From NCBI RefSeq assembly GCF_036924595.1, contig NZ_JAZHRV010000001.1:7901501-7965500 (forward strand): a stretch of 64,000 bases of DNA, given 5' to 3'. Every line of letters begins with the position of its first letter. Position 1 is the stretch's first letter. This document shows, one piece after another, positions 44,061 through 53,517 of this stretch. The position numbers and the translations under genes were made by a program. This stretch comes from Bradyrhizobium algeriense (lineage in GTDB: Bacteria; Pseudomonadota; Alphaproteobacteria; Rhizobiales; Xanthobacteraceae). The notes beneath the pieces are model-generated. The model saw nothing but the letters and a program-made list of their open reading frames with translations, ran no database searches and was not told the DNA's origin.

Positions 44061-45071
44061 ATGGCTTCATCATCTCTTCCGGTTCTCTATTCAACGCCGC
44101 GCGCAGAGGCGGTGGCGGATTTTGTCTCAATGCACTACGACTTGCCCGGCTCGATTGCGTGCAAGCTGTTGCGCCGCGGCTTCAACGACACCTTCGAGGT
44201 TCGGACCAAGAACGGCGAGCGTTTCATTTTTCGCATCTCAACGCGACGCGCGCGCGGTGACGCCGACGTTGCCTCGGAAACCGCGTTTCTCGCTCATCTG
44301 GACAGCCAGGGCATTCCCGTGGCTGCCGCCATTCCGATGCGTGACGGATCGCTTTTTACGTCGGCATTTTTTCCGGAAGGTCAGCGTCCCGCTGTCCTGT
44401 TCCGCTATGCAGAAGGACGCCCGTCTCAGGCAGGAAGTTCCGCCGCCGACGCAAGAGCAAACGGGGTGACCCTGGCGCGGATTCATGATGTCGCCGGCGG
44501 CTTCGCCTCAGGCGACGAGGGCCGCTACCGGCTCGACATTGACCATCTGCTGCACAGACCCTTATCCGCCATATTGGCGCTTGAGGATCTCAGCGATTCC
44601 GTGCGCACAGGGTTGGTCGATTTGACTGGGCGATTGTCAGCTGGGTTCGCGGAACGGGACGGACTTTCCTGGACGCGCTGCCACGGTGATTGCCACGGTT
44701 ACAACGCCGTCGTTGCGCTGCAGGGACCCATGGCCGGCCAAGCGGTCTTCTTCGATTTCGACGATGGCGGTCCGGGATATCTGGCTTACGATGTCGCGGT
44801 ATTTCTCTGGCGTTGTGTTACGTTCGGGCGAAAGCAACACGCATTCTGGCACGCCTTCATTGAAGGCTATCGCACGATACGCGAAGTGCCGCCTGCGGAT
44901 CTTGAAGCCGTGCATCTTTTCGTTCCCATCCGTCACATCTGGCTTATGGGGGAGTATGCCAGTCGTATCCACGAATGGGGCAGGCAAGCCGCGGCCGCTG
45001 ATTGGATCGCCGCACAGCTGGATTTCATGCTGTCGTGGGAAAAGGAGAAACTGGCGCCAGGGCTGTTCTGA
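44061..45071 (+). CDS. APH/ChoK-family phosphotransferase (homoserine-kinase-II-like)
   Basis: 336 residues. N-lobe: LLRRGFNDTFEVRTKNGERFIFRIST, the nucleotide loop and the Arg/Lys strand. Catalytic loop WTRCHGDCHGYNAV (Brenner-type HGDxHxxN) around residue 218 and metal-binding DFDDGGPGYLAYDVAVF about 20 residues later, as in SrkA/ThrB2-like kinases. It would phosphorylate a small molecule or protein using ATP. Start ATG 44061. Monocistronic; substrate not deducible. Confidence 0.92.
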   Translation: MASSSLPVLYSTPRAEAVADFVSMHYDLPGSIACKLLRRGFNDTFEVRTKNGERFIFRISTRRARGDADVASETAFLAHLDSQGIPVAAAIPMRDGSLFTSAFFPEGQRPAVLFRYAEGRPSQAGSSAADARANGVTLARIHDVAGGFASGDEGRYRLDIDHLLHRPLSAILALEDLSDSVRTGLVDLTGRLSAGFAERDGLSWTRCHGDCHGYNAVVALQGPMAGQAVFFDFDDGGPGYLAYDVAVFLWRCVTFGRKQHAFWHAFIEGYRTIREVPPADLEAVHLFVPIRHIWLMGEYASRIHEWGRQAAAADWIAAQLDFMLSWEKEKLAPGLF

Positions 45072-45608
45072 GCAAATCGGATTCTCTGGGGCAAAGGCCC
45101 CTATGTCGCTTGTTGGCACATTTCGGACGTAGCGCGATGTCTCAGTTGAGTCCGTTAAGCGCTCCGGAGCGGACGTGGATTATCCTCAAAATAGTTGATG
45201 TCGGCTGCCCCTGATTTTGCGGCCCCAGTGGCATTTACTTCTCCCTCGGGCATCCCCACATAGTCACCGTGACCCAATGGCAAAAATCTAGCTTTACGCG
45301 GGAGCCGCCGAGACGAAGGCTGAGCTGCGCCAGATGCTGACCGAGGCCGTCCGCAACACGCAGCCCAGCGCGGAGAACGGGTCGAAGCGCCCGAAGGCCA
45401 AAAATGATCGCGGCTAGGGCGGCCTACGTCGATTAGATTTGCTCGGGCCATAAGATAACCACCTCGGGATTTTCGCGCGTCCACGGCGAAGCAGCAAGTC
45501 GCTGACTAGTTGATGCCGCGCGATCCTAACTGATTCCGGCAGTCGGACGATCTGTTCGGTCGGCCGTCGGACTTCGCCGCGCGTTCCAGCAGTTTGAGGA
45601 GAGGGATC
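45072..45608. other. Intergenic region with degenerate repeat and a broken short ORF
   Basis: 45111-45180 shows a worn repeat (TTGGCACATTTCGGACG). The interrupted short ORF at 45277-45417 is listed separately. The right end contains the prkA leader with GGAGAGGGA. Confidence 0.5.
45277..45417 (+). pseudogene. Short ORF broken by an in-frame TAG
   Basis: ATG GCA AAA ATC is followed by TAG (45289-45291), then the same frame continues LYAGAAETKAELRQMLTEAV to PKAKNDRG and a second stop at 45415-45417. The helical, charged continuation looks protein-like; one base change at codon 5 (TAG from TCG or similar) would give a 46-residue peptide. Weak case. Confidence 0.3.
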
Positions 45609-47552
45609 ATGTACGCCGATTCTCTGTTCAATGCTTTCGCTCGGTCCTTTGAGGTTCGAAGCGAAACCGACATGTCGATGGCGGAATATCTGGAATCGTG
45701 TCGAGGCGATCCGATGCGATATGCCAATGCGGCCGAGCGCCTGGTAGCTGCGATCGGTGAGCCTCAAATGATTGACACGGCCAAGGACGCCCGCCTTGGC
45801 CGTATCTTTTTGAACAGGACCATGCGCGCCTATCCGGCCTTCGCCGGATTCTATGGCATGGAAGAAACCATCGAGCGCATCGTCGGCTTCTTCCGGCACG
45901 CAGCTCAAGGTCTGGAAGAGCGCAAGCAGATTCTCTATCTGCTGGGGCCGGTGGGCGGTGGAAAATCGTCGCTGGCGGAGCGGCTGAAATCGTTGATGGA
46001 AGTCCATCCCATCTACGTGCTGAAGGCCGGCGACGAACTCAGTCCAGTGTTCGAGAGCCCCCTGAGTTTGTTCGATCCGGAATCGCTGGGGCCGATGATT
46101 GAAGAAAAGTACGGCATTCCGCGCCGTCGCCTCCATGGACCGATGAGTCCGTGGTGCTACAAACGGCTGGAAACATTCGGCGGCGACATTTCACGATTCC
46201 GGGTCGCCAAAATCCAGCCCTCGCGCCTGCGGCAGATCGCGGTCGCGAAAACCGAGCCTGGCGACGAGAACAATCAGGACATCTCCTCGCTGGTCGGCAA
46301 GGTCGACATTCGCAGGCTGGAGACCTTCGCCCAGAACGACCCTGATGCCTATAGCTATTCCGGCGGCTTGAATCGCTCCAACCAGGGCGTCCTCGAATTC
46401 GTCGAGATGTTCAAGGCGCCGATCAAGATGCTGCACCCGCTGTTAACGGCGACCCAGGAAGGCAACTACATCGGTACCGAGAATATCGGGGCCATTCCAT
46501 TCACCGGTGTCATTCTCGCGCATTCGAACGAAGCCGAATGGCAAAGCTTCAAGGCCAACAAAAAGAACGAAGCCATCATCGATCGCATCTGCGTGATCAA
46601 GGTGCCGTACTGCTTGCGGGTGACCGAGGAGCAGAAGATCTATGAGAAGCTTATCCAGGGATCGGAACTCGCTTCCGCGCCGTGTGCGCCGGCAACCCTG
46701 GAAACGCTCGCGCGCTTCTCGGTGATGTCACGTCTTCGCAAGCACGAAAACTCTACCCTGTTCGCGAAAATGCGGGTCTATGACGGTGAAAGCCTCAAGG
46801 AATCCGATCCGAAGGCCCGCAGCGTCCAGGAATACAAGGATGCTGCCGGCGTCGACGAAGGCATGGCCGGCGTCTCGACGCGGTTTGCATTCAAGGTCCT
46901 AGCCGCGACCTACAATCACGATACCGCGGAACTTGGCGCCGATCCCGTCCATCTGATGTATGTGCTCGAGCATTCGATCCGCCGTGAGCAGGTTCCTGAG
47001 GAAGTCGAAAAGCGTTATCTCGAATTCATCAAGGCCGAACTCGTGCCGCGCTATGCGGAATTCATCGGCCACGAGATCCAGAAAGCCTATCTGGAATCCT
47101 ATTCGGATTACGGTCAAAACCTGTTCGATCGCTACGTGGATTATGCCGATGCCTGGATCGAAGATCAGGACTTCAAGGACCCCGATACCGGCCAACTGCT
47201 CAATCGCAACCTTCTCAACCAGGAACTGACCAAGATCGAGAAGCCTGCGGGCATCACCAACCCGAAGGACTTCCGCAACGAGGTCGTCAAGTTCTCGCTG
47301 CGGTCGAGGGCACAGAACAGCGGCAAAAACCCGTCCTGGACCAGCTATCAGAAGATTCGAGAAGTCATCGAAAAACGGATATTTTCGCAGGTCGAAGACC
47401 TTCTTCCGGTTATCTCGTTTGGCTCGAAAAAGGACGGCGATACCGAAAAGAAGCACGGCGAGTTTGTCGCGCGCATGGTGGGACGCGGCTATACTGAGCG
47501 TCAGGTTCGCCGCCTCGTCGAATGGTACATGCGGGTGAAGCAAGCCGGCTGA
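45609..47552 (+). CDS. prkA: PrkA-type serine protein kinase with AAA domain
   Basis: 647 residues from ATG 45609 with GGAG upstream. PrkA AAA core: Walker A LLGPVGGGKSSLAERL at about 112-127, and EFVEMFKAPIKMLHPLLTATQEG with GVILAHSNEAEWQSF downstream. The C-terminal kinase-like PrkA domain (about 400-647) has RLRKHENSTLFAKMRVYDGE, HLMYVLEHSIRREQVPEE and EWYMRVKQAG. Usually first gene of a prkA-yeaH-spoVR stress operon; here no yeaH or spoVR follows, a convergent dehydrogenase gene does. Known role: nutrient stress and stationary phase signalling. Confidence 0.96.
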   Translation: MYADSLFNAFARSFEVRSETDMSMAEYLESCRGDPMRYANAAERLVAAIGEPQMIDTAKDARLGRIFLNRTMRAYPAFAGFYGMEETIERIVGFFRHAAQGLEERKQILYLLGPVGGGKSSLAERLKSLMEVHPIYVLKAGDELSPVFESPLSLFDPESLGPMIEEKYGIPRRRLHGPMSPWCYKRLETFGGDISRFRVAKIQPSRLRQIAVAKTEPGDENNQDISSLVGKVDIRRLETFAQNDPDAYSYSGGLNRSNQGVLEFVEMFKAPIKMLHPLLTATQEGNYIGTENIGAIPFTGVILAHSNEAEWQSFKANKKNEAIIDRICVIKVPYCLRVTEEQKIYEKLIQGSELASAPCAPATLETLARFSVMSRLRKHENSTLFAKMRVYDGESLKESDPKARSVQEYKDAAGVDEGMAGVSTRFAFKVLAATYNHDTAELGADPVHLMYVLEHSIRREQVPEEVEKRYLEFIKAELVPRYAEFIGHEIQKAYLESYSDYGQNLFDRYVDYADAWIEDQDFKDPDTGQLLNRNLLNQELTKIEKPAGITNPKDFRNEVVKFSLRSRAQNSGKNPSWTSYQKIREVIEKRIFSQVEDLLPVISFGSKKDGDTEKKHGEFVARMVGRGYTERQVRRLVEWYMRVKQAG

Positions 47553-47839
47553 GGCAAATGCAAGGGTGGCTATGCACATCGTCGATCGGCGCCTGAATCC
47601 GGGCAGCAAAAGCCTTGAGAACCGCCAATTTGTGACACGCTAATAAGGCTTCAGCCACTTCGTTACCTCCATGACTGCTCCGATTGGAGCGGTTGCCGGA
47701 TGGGATTTGCACCCACTGGAAAGCGCCGCCTTTGCACGGCGCACACCCAACCCGGACATTCCTCGACCGACAGCTTTTGGCGCAATGCGGACCTTTCTCG
47801 TGGATACCATTCCGCGCTGATCGCGCGAAATATCCCCGC

Positions 47840-49750
47840 CTACTGTCCGTCCACGGAGAAGGCGAGCAGCACATTGCCGGGTGCGGTGCCGTAATTTGTG
47901 TAGCCGGAGTTGACGTAGAGCATGCCGCCGGCGATCACCGGCCCCGGCCCGTCGAGCGCGCCACCATGCGCCGACACACCGTTTACGGTTGCGTAGTCCT
48001 GCATGGTGTCGACGTCCCAGACGATCTCGCCGCTCTTGGCGGCATAGGCCCGCAGGTGGCCGTCCAGTCCGCCGGAGAACACCACTCCAGGGATCGCGGT
48101 CACCGCAGCCGACTGCGCAGGGCTGCATCCCGGCCGATCGCCGCAGCCCGGATGTGCCGTGTGCCAGACGATTTCGCCGGTCGTCTGGTTCATCGCATAC
48201 AGCCCGCCGCCCTGGCTCGGATCGAGCTTCATGGTAACCCCAAAGACAGATTTCTGCGCGCCGGCGGTGGCCTGCGGCACGGCCTTCATCCCGACATCCG
48301 ACACCGCGACATAGACGTTCGCATCGTCCGCAGCGGAGCCCCATTGCACGCCGCCGAGCGTGCTGCCGAGTCCCACCCGGCGCTGCCAGAGGATGGCGCC
48401 ATCGCGATCCGGATCGAGCGCGTGCACCATGCCTGATTTCTGGCCGGCAATGAGCGCACGTCGTCCGTCAGGTAAATCGACCAGTATCGGAGAGGAGCCG
48501 AAATCAAAATCGGGACCCTTGGTGCCGGGGCAGTTAGAGCGATACTGGCCGCTGCACGCCATATTGTATGCATCACCCTCGGTCATCTGCTGCGACCATG
48601 CGAGCCGTCCGGTGGCCAGATCAAAGGCCACAAAGGCGTCGGAGGTCGTGGAGGCCGGGTCCAGATAGCTGTCGCCCGTCGTCGCGTAAATCCGGTTTGA
48701 TCTGGGGTCGATGGTCGGCGACGACCAGATGGCGCCGCCAGAGGGCGCGAAGAGCTGCACGCCGATCTCATTCACGCGGACGGGCTGCGCCGGCGGGCTG
48801 ACATAGCCGCGCCACAGCACTTCGCCGGTCCGAGCATCGAGCGCGGCAATCAGACCGCGGAAGGTGCAGCAAGAGTAGCGTGGATCGATCGCCAATACCT
48901 CTTCGAACGAAGAGACTGGCACGTAAAGCACGTTATTGGCCAATGTCGGCGCGCCGGTGATCACGGCTCCCGCATGCGCATCGACTCGTCTCTTCCACAA
49001 CAGCTTCCCGCTCTCGGCATCGAGCGCATAGGCTTCACCGCGTTGATCGCCGAAATAAGCGGTCGTGCCGCGCTCATCCTCGCCGATGGTGATCGCGGTG
49101 CGTACGCCGAAGCCGGCGTCGAACACCCAGCGCTGGCAGCCAAGTCTGGCATCCAGCGCATAGACCTTGCCCCCCGCACTGCCCACGAAGACTCGGCCGC
49201 CCCAAACTGTCGGCTGCGCATAGGCCTTGGTATCGCCAGGAAAGCCGAACGCCCATTTCAGCTTCAGGAGCGGAACATTGTCTGGCGAAAGCTGGGCCAT
49301 GGCAGCGGGTTGAAACCGGCGTTGAGCGAGGTCGACGCCCCAACCGTTCCAGCGTGGCAACGAAGCGTCCGCAAGCATCGGGCCCTGCTCACGGCACTTG
49401 GAATCCGGCAGCGGCTGCTGCTGCTGCTGCGGCGGTGCCCCGACGAGATAACGAACGATGTCCTGAATTTCGCCTTGGCTCAGGTCGCGTCCCTGCTGGC
49501 TCATCATTCCGAACATCAGGGCAAAGCTCATCCGCTCAGGCCTGAACTGCCGCAGCGCGTTGGTGTCAGGCGCGCGTGCCACGCCGCCCTCGTGGCACGA
49601 TGCGCAGCGCGTGCGGTAGAGCGCTTCGCCTCCCGAGCTCAGCGCCTCTTCCGCCCGATCCGGGAGGACGCCAGCGAGCAATATGCCCACTCCAAGCAGG
49701 AGACGTGCGGAGAGAGTGCATCCAGAGCGGAGCCTGGGCGTACTCGTCAT
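47840..49750 (-). CDS. PQQ-type dehydrogenase with N-terminal cytochrome c (PVA-dehydrogenase-like)
   Basis: 636 residues. Signal peptide (SARLLLGVGILLAGVLP) then a cytochrome c domain with CASCH (residues about 49-53) and Met ligand candidates in MSFALMFGMMSQQGRDLS. A QQQQQ linker near 103 leads to an eight-bladed beta-propeller of PQQ repeats (KWAFGFPGDTKAYAQPTVWGGRVFVGS, GKVYALDARLG, GLYAMNQTTGEIVW, GHLRAYAAKSGEIVWD). The layout matches polyvinyl alcohol dehydrogenases and related quinohaemoprotein alcohol dehydrogenases. It would oxidise an alcohol in the periplasm and pass electrons to its own haem. No partner gene adjacent. Exact substrate inferred only. Confidence 0.88.
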   Translation of the reverse strand: MTSTPRLRSGCTLSARLLLGVGILLAGVLPDRAEEALSSGGEALYRTRCASCHEGGVARAPDTNALRQFRPERMSFALMFGMMSQQGRDLSQGEIQDIVRYLVGAPPQQQQQPLPDSKCREQGPMLADASLPRWNGWGVDLAQRRFQPAAMAQLSPDNVPLLKLKWAFGFPGDTKAYAQPTVWGGRVFVGSAGGKVYALDARLGCQRWVFDAGFGVRTAITIGEDERGTTAYFGDQRGEAYALDAESGKLLWKRRVDAHAGAVITGAPTLANNVLYVPVSSFEEVLAIDPRYSCCTFRGLIAALDARTGEVLWRGYVSPPAQPVRVNEIGVQLFAPSGGAIWSSPTIDPRSNRIYATTGDSYLDPASTTSDAFVAFDLATGRLAWSQQMTEGDAYNMACSGQYRSNCPGTKGPDFDFGSSPILVDLPDGRRALIAGQKSGMVHALDPDRDGAILWQRRVGLGSTLGGVQWGSAADDANVYVAVSDVGMKAVPQATAGAQKSVFGVTMKLDPSQGGGLYAMNQTTGEIVWHTAHPGCGDRPGCSPAQSAAVTAIPGVVFSGGLDGHLRAYAAKSGEIVWDVDTMQDYATVNGVSAHGGALDGPGPVIAGGMLYVNSGYTNYGTAPGNVLLAFSVDGQ

Positions 49751-50367
49751 TCTCGCCTCCCTCGCATAGCTGGCGCGTGCTTCGGCAACAGTAGATCAGC
49801 CCGCGCAGCAGTCCACGCCTAGCACGAATGAACAACCAACGCGAACCTCAGGGATCTAGGACTACCGATGCCATACGGTCCTGTCACGGCCGCCCGCGCC
49901 GCGGCTTATCCACTTTCCGCGGCGCCTGCCTTGTGTGCGCTTCGGGAGAACGGTTTGGGCGCGAAACGGACATTTGCCAGAATACGCAGGCCGGCGCATG
50001 CGGTGATGCCGCCGCGATATTTCCAGGTGCGCCATCCGATCAGCCCAGCGGGCAGGCTGCCTGTCCGTGCATCATCATGAGTTGCAATGGCTCCATCGTC
50101 AGTTGGGGTCAGAAGCGCCGTTTCGACTGTCTGAAAATCGCTTCCGATCTTCTCCGATCACCGGACGATTTCACGGTCCGTCGGCATGTCTCAAACGCGC
50201 CAAAGCGCCGACGGGAGGGACTGGACGGAGCAAATCACGTTGATCCGGTTTAACAAATTACGCAATGCGCGCAGTGCGATTAGCTCACGGCTCCTAAGAC
50301 CACCTGAGCTCATCGCTCCCCGGCTGCCGGCATTCCGGCGGGTTTGCCATGAATCAAGCGGCGGTGG
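49751..50367. other. Intergenic region with inverted copy of dispersed repeat
   Basis: No gene is supported. 50105-50204 is the only clear repeat copy in the opposite orientation. Confidence 0.5.
50105..50204 (-). repeat. Dispersed intergenic repeat, inverted copy L
   Basis: Read on the plus strand it starts GGGTCAGAAGCGCCG and ends GGCATGTCTCAAACGCGCCAA, the complement of the usual TTGGCNC...GACATGCC to TGACCC order. Diverged in the centre. Confidence 0.75.
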
Positions 50368-51957
50368 TCAACGTCGCAGGAACAGGCCGAGCCCGTTGCC
50401 GTCGAGATATTCGATCTTCAGCTCCTTGCCGGCCTGTCGGAATGTGACCGACGACAAAGAACCATCGGTTTGGTTCTCGCTGGAAGGGCTCACCGAAAAT
50501 ACATCGCCATCCCAGTGTGTCAGCGTGTATGGCGTGTTCGACAGGCCGAGCTTGAGCTCCAGATGGCCGCTCACGTCGGCGATCTCGGCACTGCCAAAAT
50601 AGGGGTTGGCATAGACACCGACGTAGGACGAAAGCTTTGCCGCCGGCGCCGGACTGGCGGGTGGTGACTTGCCGACGAGATCGCCCGTCGGCGCCATGAG
50701 TCCAGCCATGATGGGAGCGTAGGCGGCAAACCAGTCCCGCGTGACCATGCCGAACTGGACAAGATCCGTAAAATACGCACCGAGCGCCTCCGCCGCGCCG
50801 CTTGGTGCCGCGTTGGTCAGCACAGTGATCCCCACGCCTGTGGACGGGATCATCGCGTAATGGGTCCCGGCACCCAATGCGAAAGCGCCGGAATGACTGA
50901 TCATCGTTCGGCCAGCCGGTGTGATTCCGACGCCGAATCCATATCCGTAAAAGCCTGGCCTTGCGTCGACCGCGGAGGAGCGGGTCGAAATGATTTCGGC
51001 CGTCACGGCCGGAAGCAGTGCATCGACTGGAATGATCTGCCGACCTTCGAATTTACCGTTCTGCAGCACCAACGCCAGCCATCGGGCGAGATCGTTCGCC
51101 GACGAACTGACGCCGCCCGCCGGCGACTCCGGGTCGGGCAAACGTTGGTATTTCGGCCGGAAGCCGTCGCCGACCTTCACATGTCCCAAGGCGCGGTTCG
51201 GCCGCTTTTCGAAGTCGGCGAAGCGAGAGCTGGTCGCCGTCATGCCGAGCGGCTCGTAAAGGACATCTTCGGAAAGGCTTTCCCAGTCCTTGCCCGATGC
51301 GGCAGCTACCGACTCCGCCGCCGCCGTCAGGCCGAAATTTGTATAGGCGTAAATGTCGCGGAAGCCGTGAAGCGGCAGCAGGCGCAGCCGCTCCAGCACG
51401 GTTCGTCGATCATAGCCGAGATCTTCCAGATCATCCCCGGCGTGAGCCGGCAGACCCGAGCGGTGGCTGAACATGTCGGCAACGGTGACATGCTGCGTGA
51501 CCCACGGATCAACAAGCTTGAACCAGGGCAAGTGCGCGACGAGGGGCGTGTCCCACTTGACGATGCCAGCGCCGACCTGATGGGCGACGACGCTGGCCGC
51601 GAGCGATTTCGAAAGCGACGCGATCTGAAACACGGTGTTTGCGTCGACAGACTGGCTCTCCCCGATTTTCCGGACACCAAAACCCCTCGCGTAGACCGTC
51701 CTGCCATCCCGCACCACCGCGACCGACATGCCCGGGATGCCGCTTCTCTTCATGACATCGCTGGCGATCGCGTCGAGGCTGGCGATAGCCTTGTCGATCT
51801 GGCCATCGGGGATCGGAACGCCGGCGGTCTGGGACGGTGATGTATCGGCACGGCTCGGCATCGGCGCGTCAGCCCAGAGAAGACAGAAAGTAACCAGGCC
51901 GGTGGTGATTACCTTCTTGGTCGGGCGAAGTGACACAACCGATTCCAGCAAGGACAT
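50368..51957 (-). CDS. Beta-lactamase-family serine hydrolase with DUF3471-type C-terminal domain
   Basis: 529 residues. Signal peptide VITTGLVTFCLLWADAPMPSRA. Class C fold motifs: SLSK in VFQIASLSKSLAAS (about residue 115), YTNFGLTAAAESVA (Tyr-x-Asn, about 204) and HSGAF (about 364) at the KTG position. Residues about 440-529 (LSSYVGVYANPYFGSAEI to IEYLDGNGLGLFLRR) form the small beta-barrel DUF3471 domain found behind such hydrolases. Role: probably an exported esterase or peptidase. Third member of this superfamily in the window; no operon partner. Confidence 0.93.
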   Translation of the reverse strand: MSLLESVVSLRPTKKVITTGLVTFCLLWADAPMPSRADTSPSQTAGVPIPDGQIDKAIASLDAIASDVMKRSGIPGMSVAVVRDGRTVYARGFGVRKIGESQSVDANTVFQIASLSKSLAASVVAHQVGAGIVKWDTPLVAHLPWFKLVDPWVTQHVTVADMFSHRSGLPAHAGDDLEDLGYDRRTVLERLRLLPLHGFRDIYAYTNFGLTAAAESVAAASGKDWESLSEDVLYEPLGMTATSSRFADFEKRPNRALGHVKVGDGFRPKYQRLPDPESPAGGVSSSANDLARWLALVLQNGKFEGRQIIPVDALLPAVTAEIISTRSSAVDARPGFYGYGFGVGITPAGRTMISHSGAFALGAGTHYAMIPSTGVGITVLTNAAPSGAAEALGAYFTDLVQFGMVTRDWFAAYAPIMAGLMAPTGDLVGKSPPASPAPAAKLSSYVGVYANPYFGSAEIADVSGHLELKLGLSNTPYTLTHWDGDVFSVSPSSENQTDGSLSSVTFRQAGKELKIEYLDGNGLGLFLRR

Positions 51958-52213
51958 GATGGCACTCCGGCGTTCGCTGTTGTAATACGCGGTTGAAAGA
52001 ACTGCAGTCGTCGCTGCTGCCGAATTTTTGCAAGGTAATCTGTCTCTCTACCAAAACGTCCCATAACTGCTGATCGGGTTCAATGTCTCAATGGGTCCGG
52101 CAAGCGACTCTGAGAGAACGTCCGGTTTTGGCGGCGCGAAGCGGACGTTGGCCTAAATTGTCATGTGCGCTAGGCAGTCCGGCGACGACTCCTTGATCAA
52201 GCCTCAATGAAAA
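51958..52213. other. Intergenic stretch with worn repeat remnants
   Basis: 52085-52160 contains TGTCTCAATGGGTCC and AACGTCCGGTTTTGG fragments of the dispersed repeat, orientation unclear. No gene. Confidence 0.4.
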
Positions 52214-52254
52214 ACCGGACCATTATGCAGCAGCCATCTGCATAAAGGTCCGGT
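52208..52254 (-). terminator. Intrinsic terminator for the Lys-rich micropeptide gene
   Basis: ACCGGACC (52214-52221) pairs with GGTCCGGT (52247-52254), and the interior ATGCAG pairs with CTGCAT. Read on the minus strand the hairpin is followed by a T tract (AAAAA on plus, 52209-52213), so it terminates minus-strand transcripts about 110 bp beyond the micropeptide stop. Confidence 0.75.
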
Positions 52255-52366
52255 CAGACTGTTCGTTGCGCGGATATTCTGCGACGAAGGCTGCCGCCGA
52301 TCCGTGCTGCGAAGGGCGCAACGGACCTCAGACGCTATCCGATTGCTATGAGGTTTCGTCGAACGA

Positions 52367-52432
52367 CTACTTCTTTTTCTTCTTGGCCGTCTTCTTGGCT
52401 GTCTTCTTTGCCTTCTTCGCTTTCTTGGCCAT
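52367..52432 (-). CDS. Lys-rich micropeptide (21 aa)
   Basis: ATG 52432 follows GGAGGG at 5-6 bp. The peptide starts AKKAKKAKKTAKKTA and ends in five Lys before TAG; 14 of 21 residues are Lys. It resembles the Ala/Lys-rich tails of histone-H1-like nucleoid proteins, here as a stand-alone ORF. The strong ribosome site and the downstream terminator make it a credible gene despite its length. Function unknown; nucleic-acid binding is an inference from charge. Confidence 0.65.
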   Translation of the reverse strand: MAKKAKKAKKTAKKTAKKKKK

Positions 52433-53289
52433 GTTGCCCTCCATCATCCCAAAAGTTGTCTCAATGCAGGCCGACCATCGACATGCACGCATTCAGAGTA
52501 CACCATAATATTAGAATTGATACCGCGCGCTTCGAAGAGGGTAAACGATGGTCACGCCGTCTTGCGACCGGATGAAGCCCTCGCGTGATGTGTGCACACC
52601 CCGCGCTTTGCCGGATCAGTGGATGACCTGGTATTTTCCGACCTCGACGAATGCGCCAGAGGGACCGCGGATACCTGCATTCAGAAATAGCCGCGAATTC
52701 CGCGCAGGGATCGAGCACGGTCACGGGTTCGCATGAAGGAGAGGGAGGCACGTGGTGTCTCCTTATTTTTTCGTCTGAGTCCAGACGGCCGGATATCCCA
52801 CGTCAAGACAGCCCCACCCGCGGCTCAGGACGACCGATCCAAAATGAACGTACAGCCATGGTTCGGATCTGCCGTCCTGGCTTGCGCCACCCATTCTTTC
52901 CTAGGCGGAGATGACAAGCAGCCGGTCTAATTACTGGCCGACGAAGACCGGACTACCCCGGCAGCTTCGCCGACACGCAGATGGACGGGATGACCGCTTC
53001 TGGCGCAAGGCGGTCGTTGAGGTGTGGATGTTAGATGTCGCTAGCTCCCGTAAACTGGAACTAGTCCAAACTTCCTTTTGGACTGGACCAACCAGCACTG
53101 AGAGCGCCAATCCGACCGCTTGTAGAAACGATCGCTGTTTTCAGAATAGCGAGCTTCCAACCGACACATCAGGTTGCCACGCAATTTGCACGGGGCGGCG
53201 ATTTTCTCCAGATTGCTTACTCGCTCGAATGCGACAAAGCTGGAGTCTTGGTCAAGACTCGCATATCGCGCTGTAAAGTAAGGAGGAAC
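52433..53289. other. Long intergenic stretch left of the tRNA fragment
   Basis: Short frames on both strands lack start signals. The minus strand at about 53041-53190 (RLEARYSENSDRFYKRSDWRSQ) looks weakly protein-like but has no own start and may be a truncated remnant. No RNA gene recognised. Confidence 0.45.
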
Positions 53290-53344
53290 TGGCGCACCCG
53301 ACACGATTCGAACGTGTGACCTTTGCCTTCGGAGGGCAAAGCTC
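53290..53344 (-). pseudogene. tRNA-Arg(CCG) 3' fragment, probable att site
   Basis: Minus strand: anticodon arm CTTTGCC-CTCCGAA-GGCAAAG (anticodon CCG), variable loop, T-arm ACACG-TTCGAAT-CGTGT, acceptor CGGGTGC-G and CCA (plus-strand TGG at 53290-53292). The acceptor 5' strand and D-arm are absent on the right. The first 32 bases (53290-53321) are identical to 62748-62779. Confidence 0.85.
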
Positions 53345-53350
53345 ATCGGG

Positions 53351-53445
53351 TCAGGCCAGCGCCTGAAACAGCAATTTGAGATGGTTGCAGGTCCCCGCAA
53401 CCATTCGTGCGATACTGGCAAAGGCGACCCGGAAGGGTCGCCTTT
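53351..53445. other. Three consecutive hairpins next to the tRNA fragment
   Basis: TCAGGC-CAGC-GCCTGA (53351-53366), ATGGTTGC/GCAACCAT (53381-53404) and AAAGGCGACCC-GGAA-GGGTCGCCTTT (53420-53445, 11-bp perfect stem). The last is a strong terminator-like hairpin. Confidence 0.6.
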
Positions 53446-53517
53446 GGCGTTTCGGATGCCATTTCGCCGGCAAATCAGACGTTCGACGCCGTGACGATCA
53501 AGCCGCTTCCGTCCGAC

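Noticed and set aside
47640..47770. tRNA-like T-arm on the minus strand (GTGGGTGCAAATCCCAT followed by GCTCCA)
   Set aside because: No matching 5' acceptor strand, D-arm or anticodon arm could be placed on either strand; the resemblance is limited to one short stem-loop.
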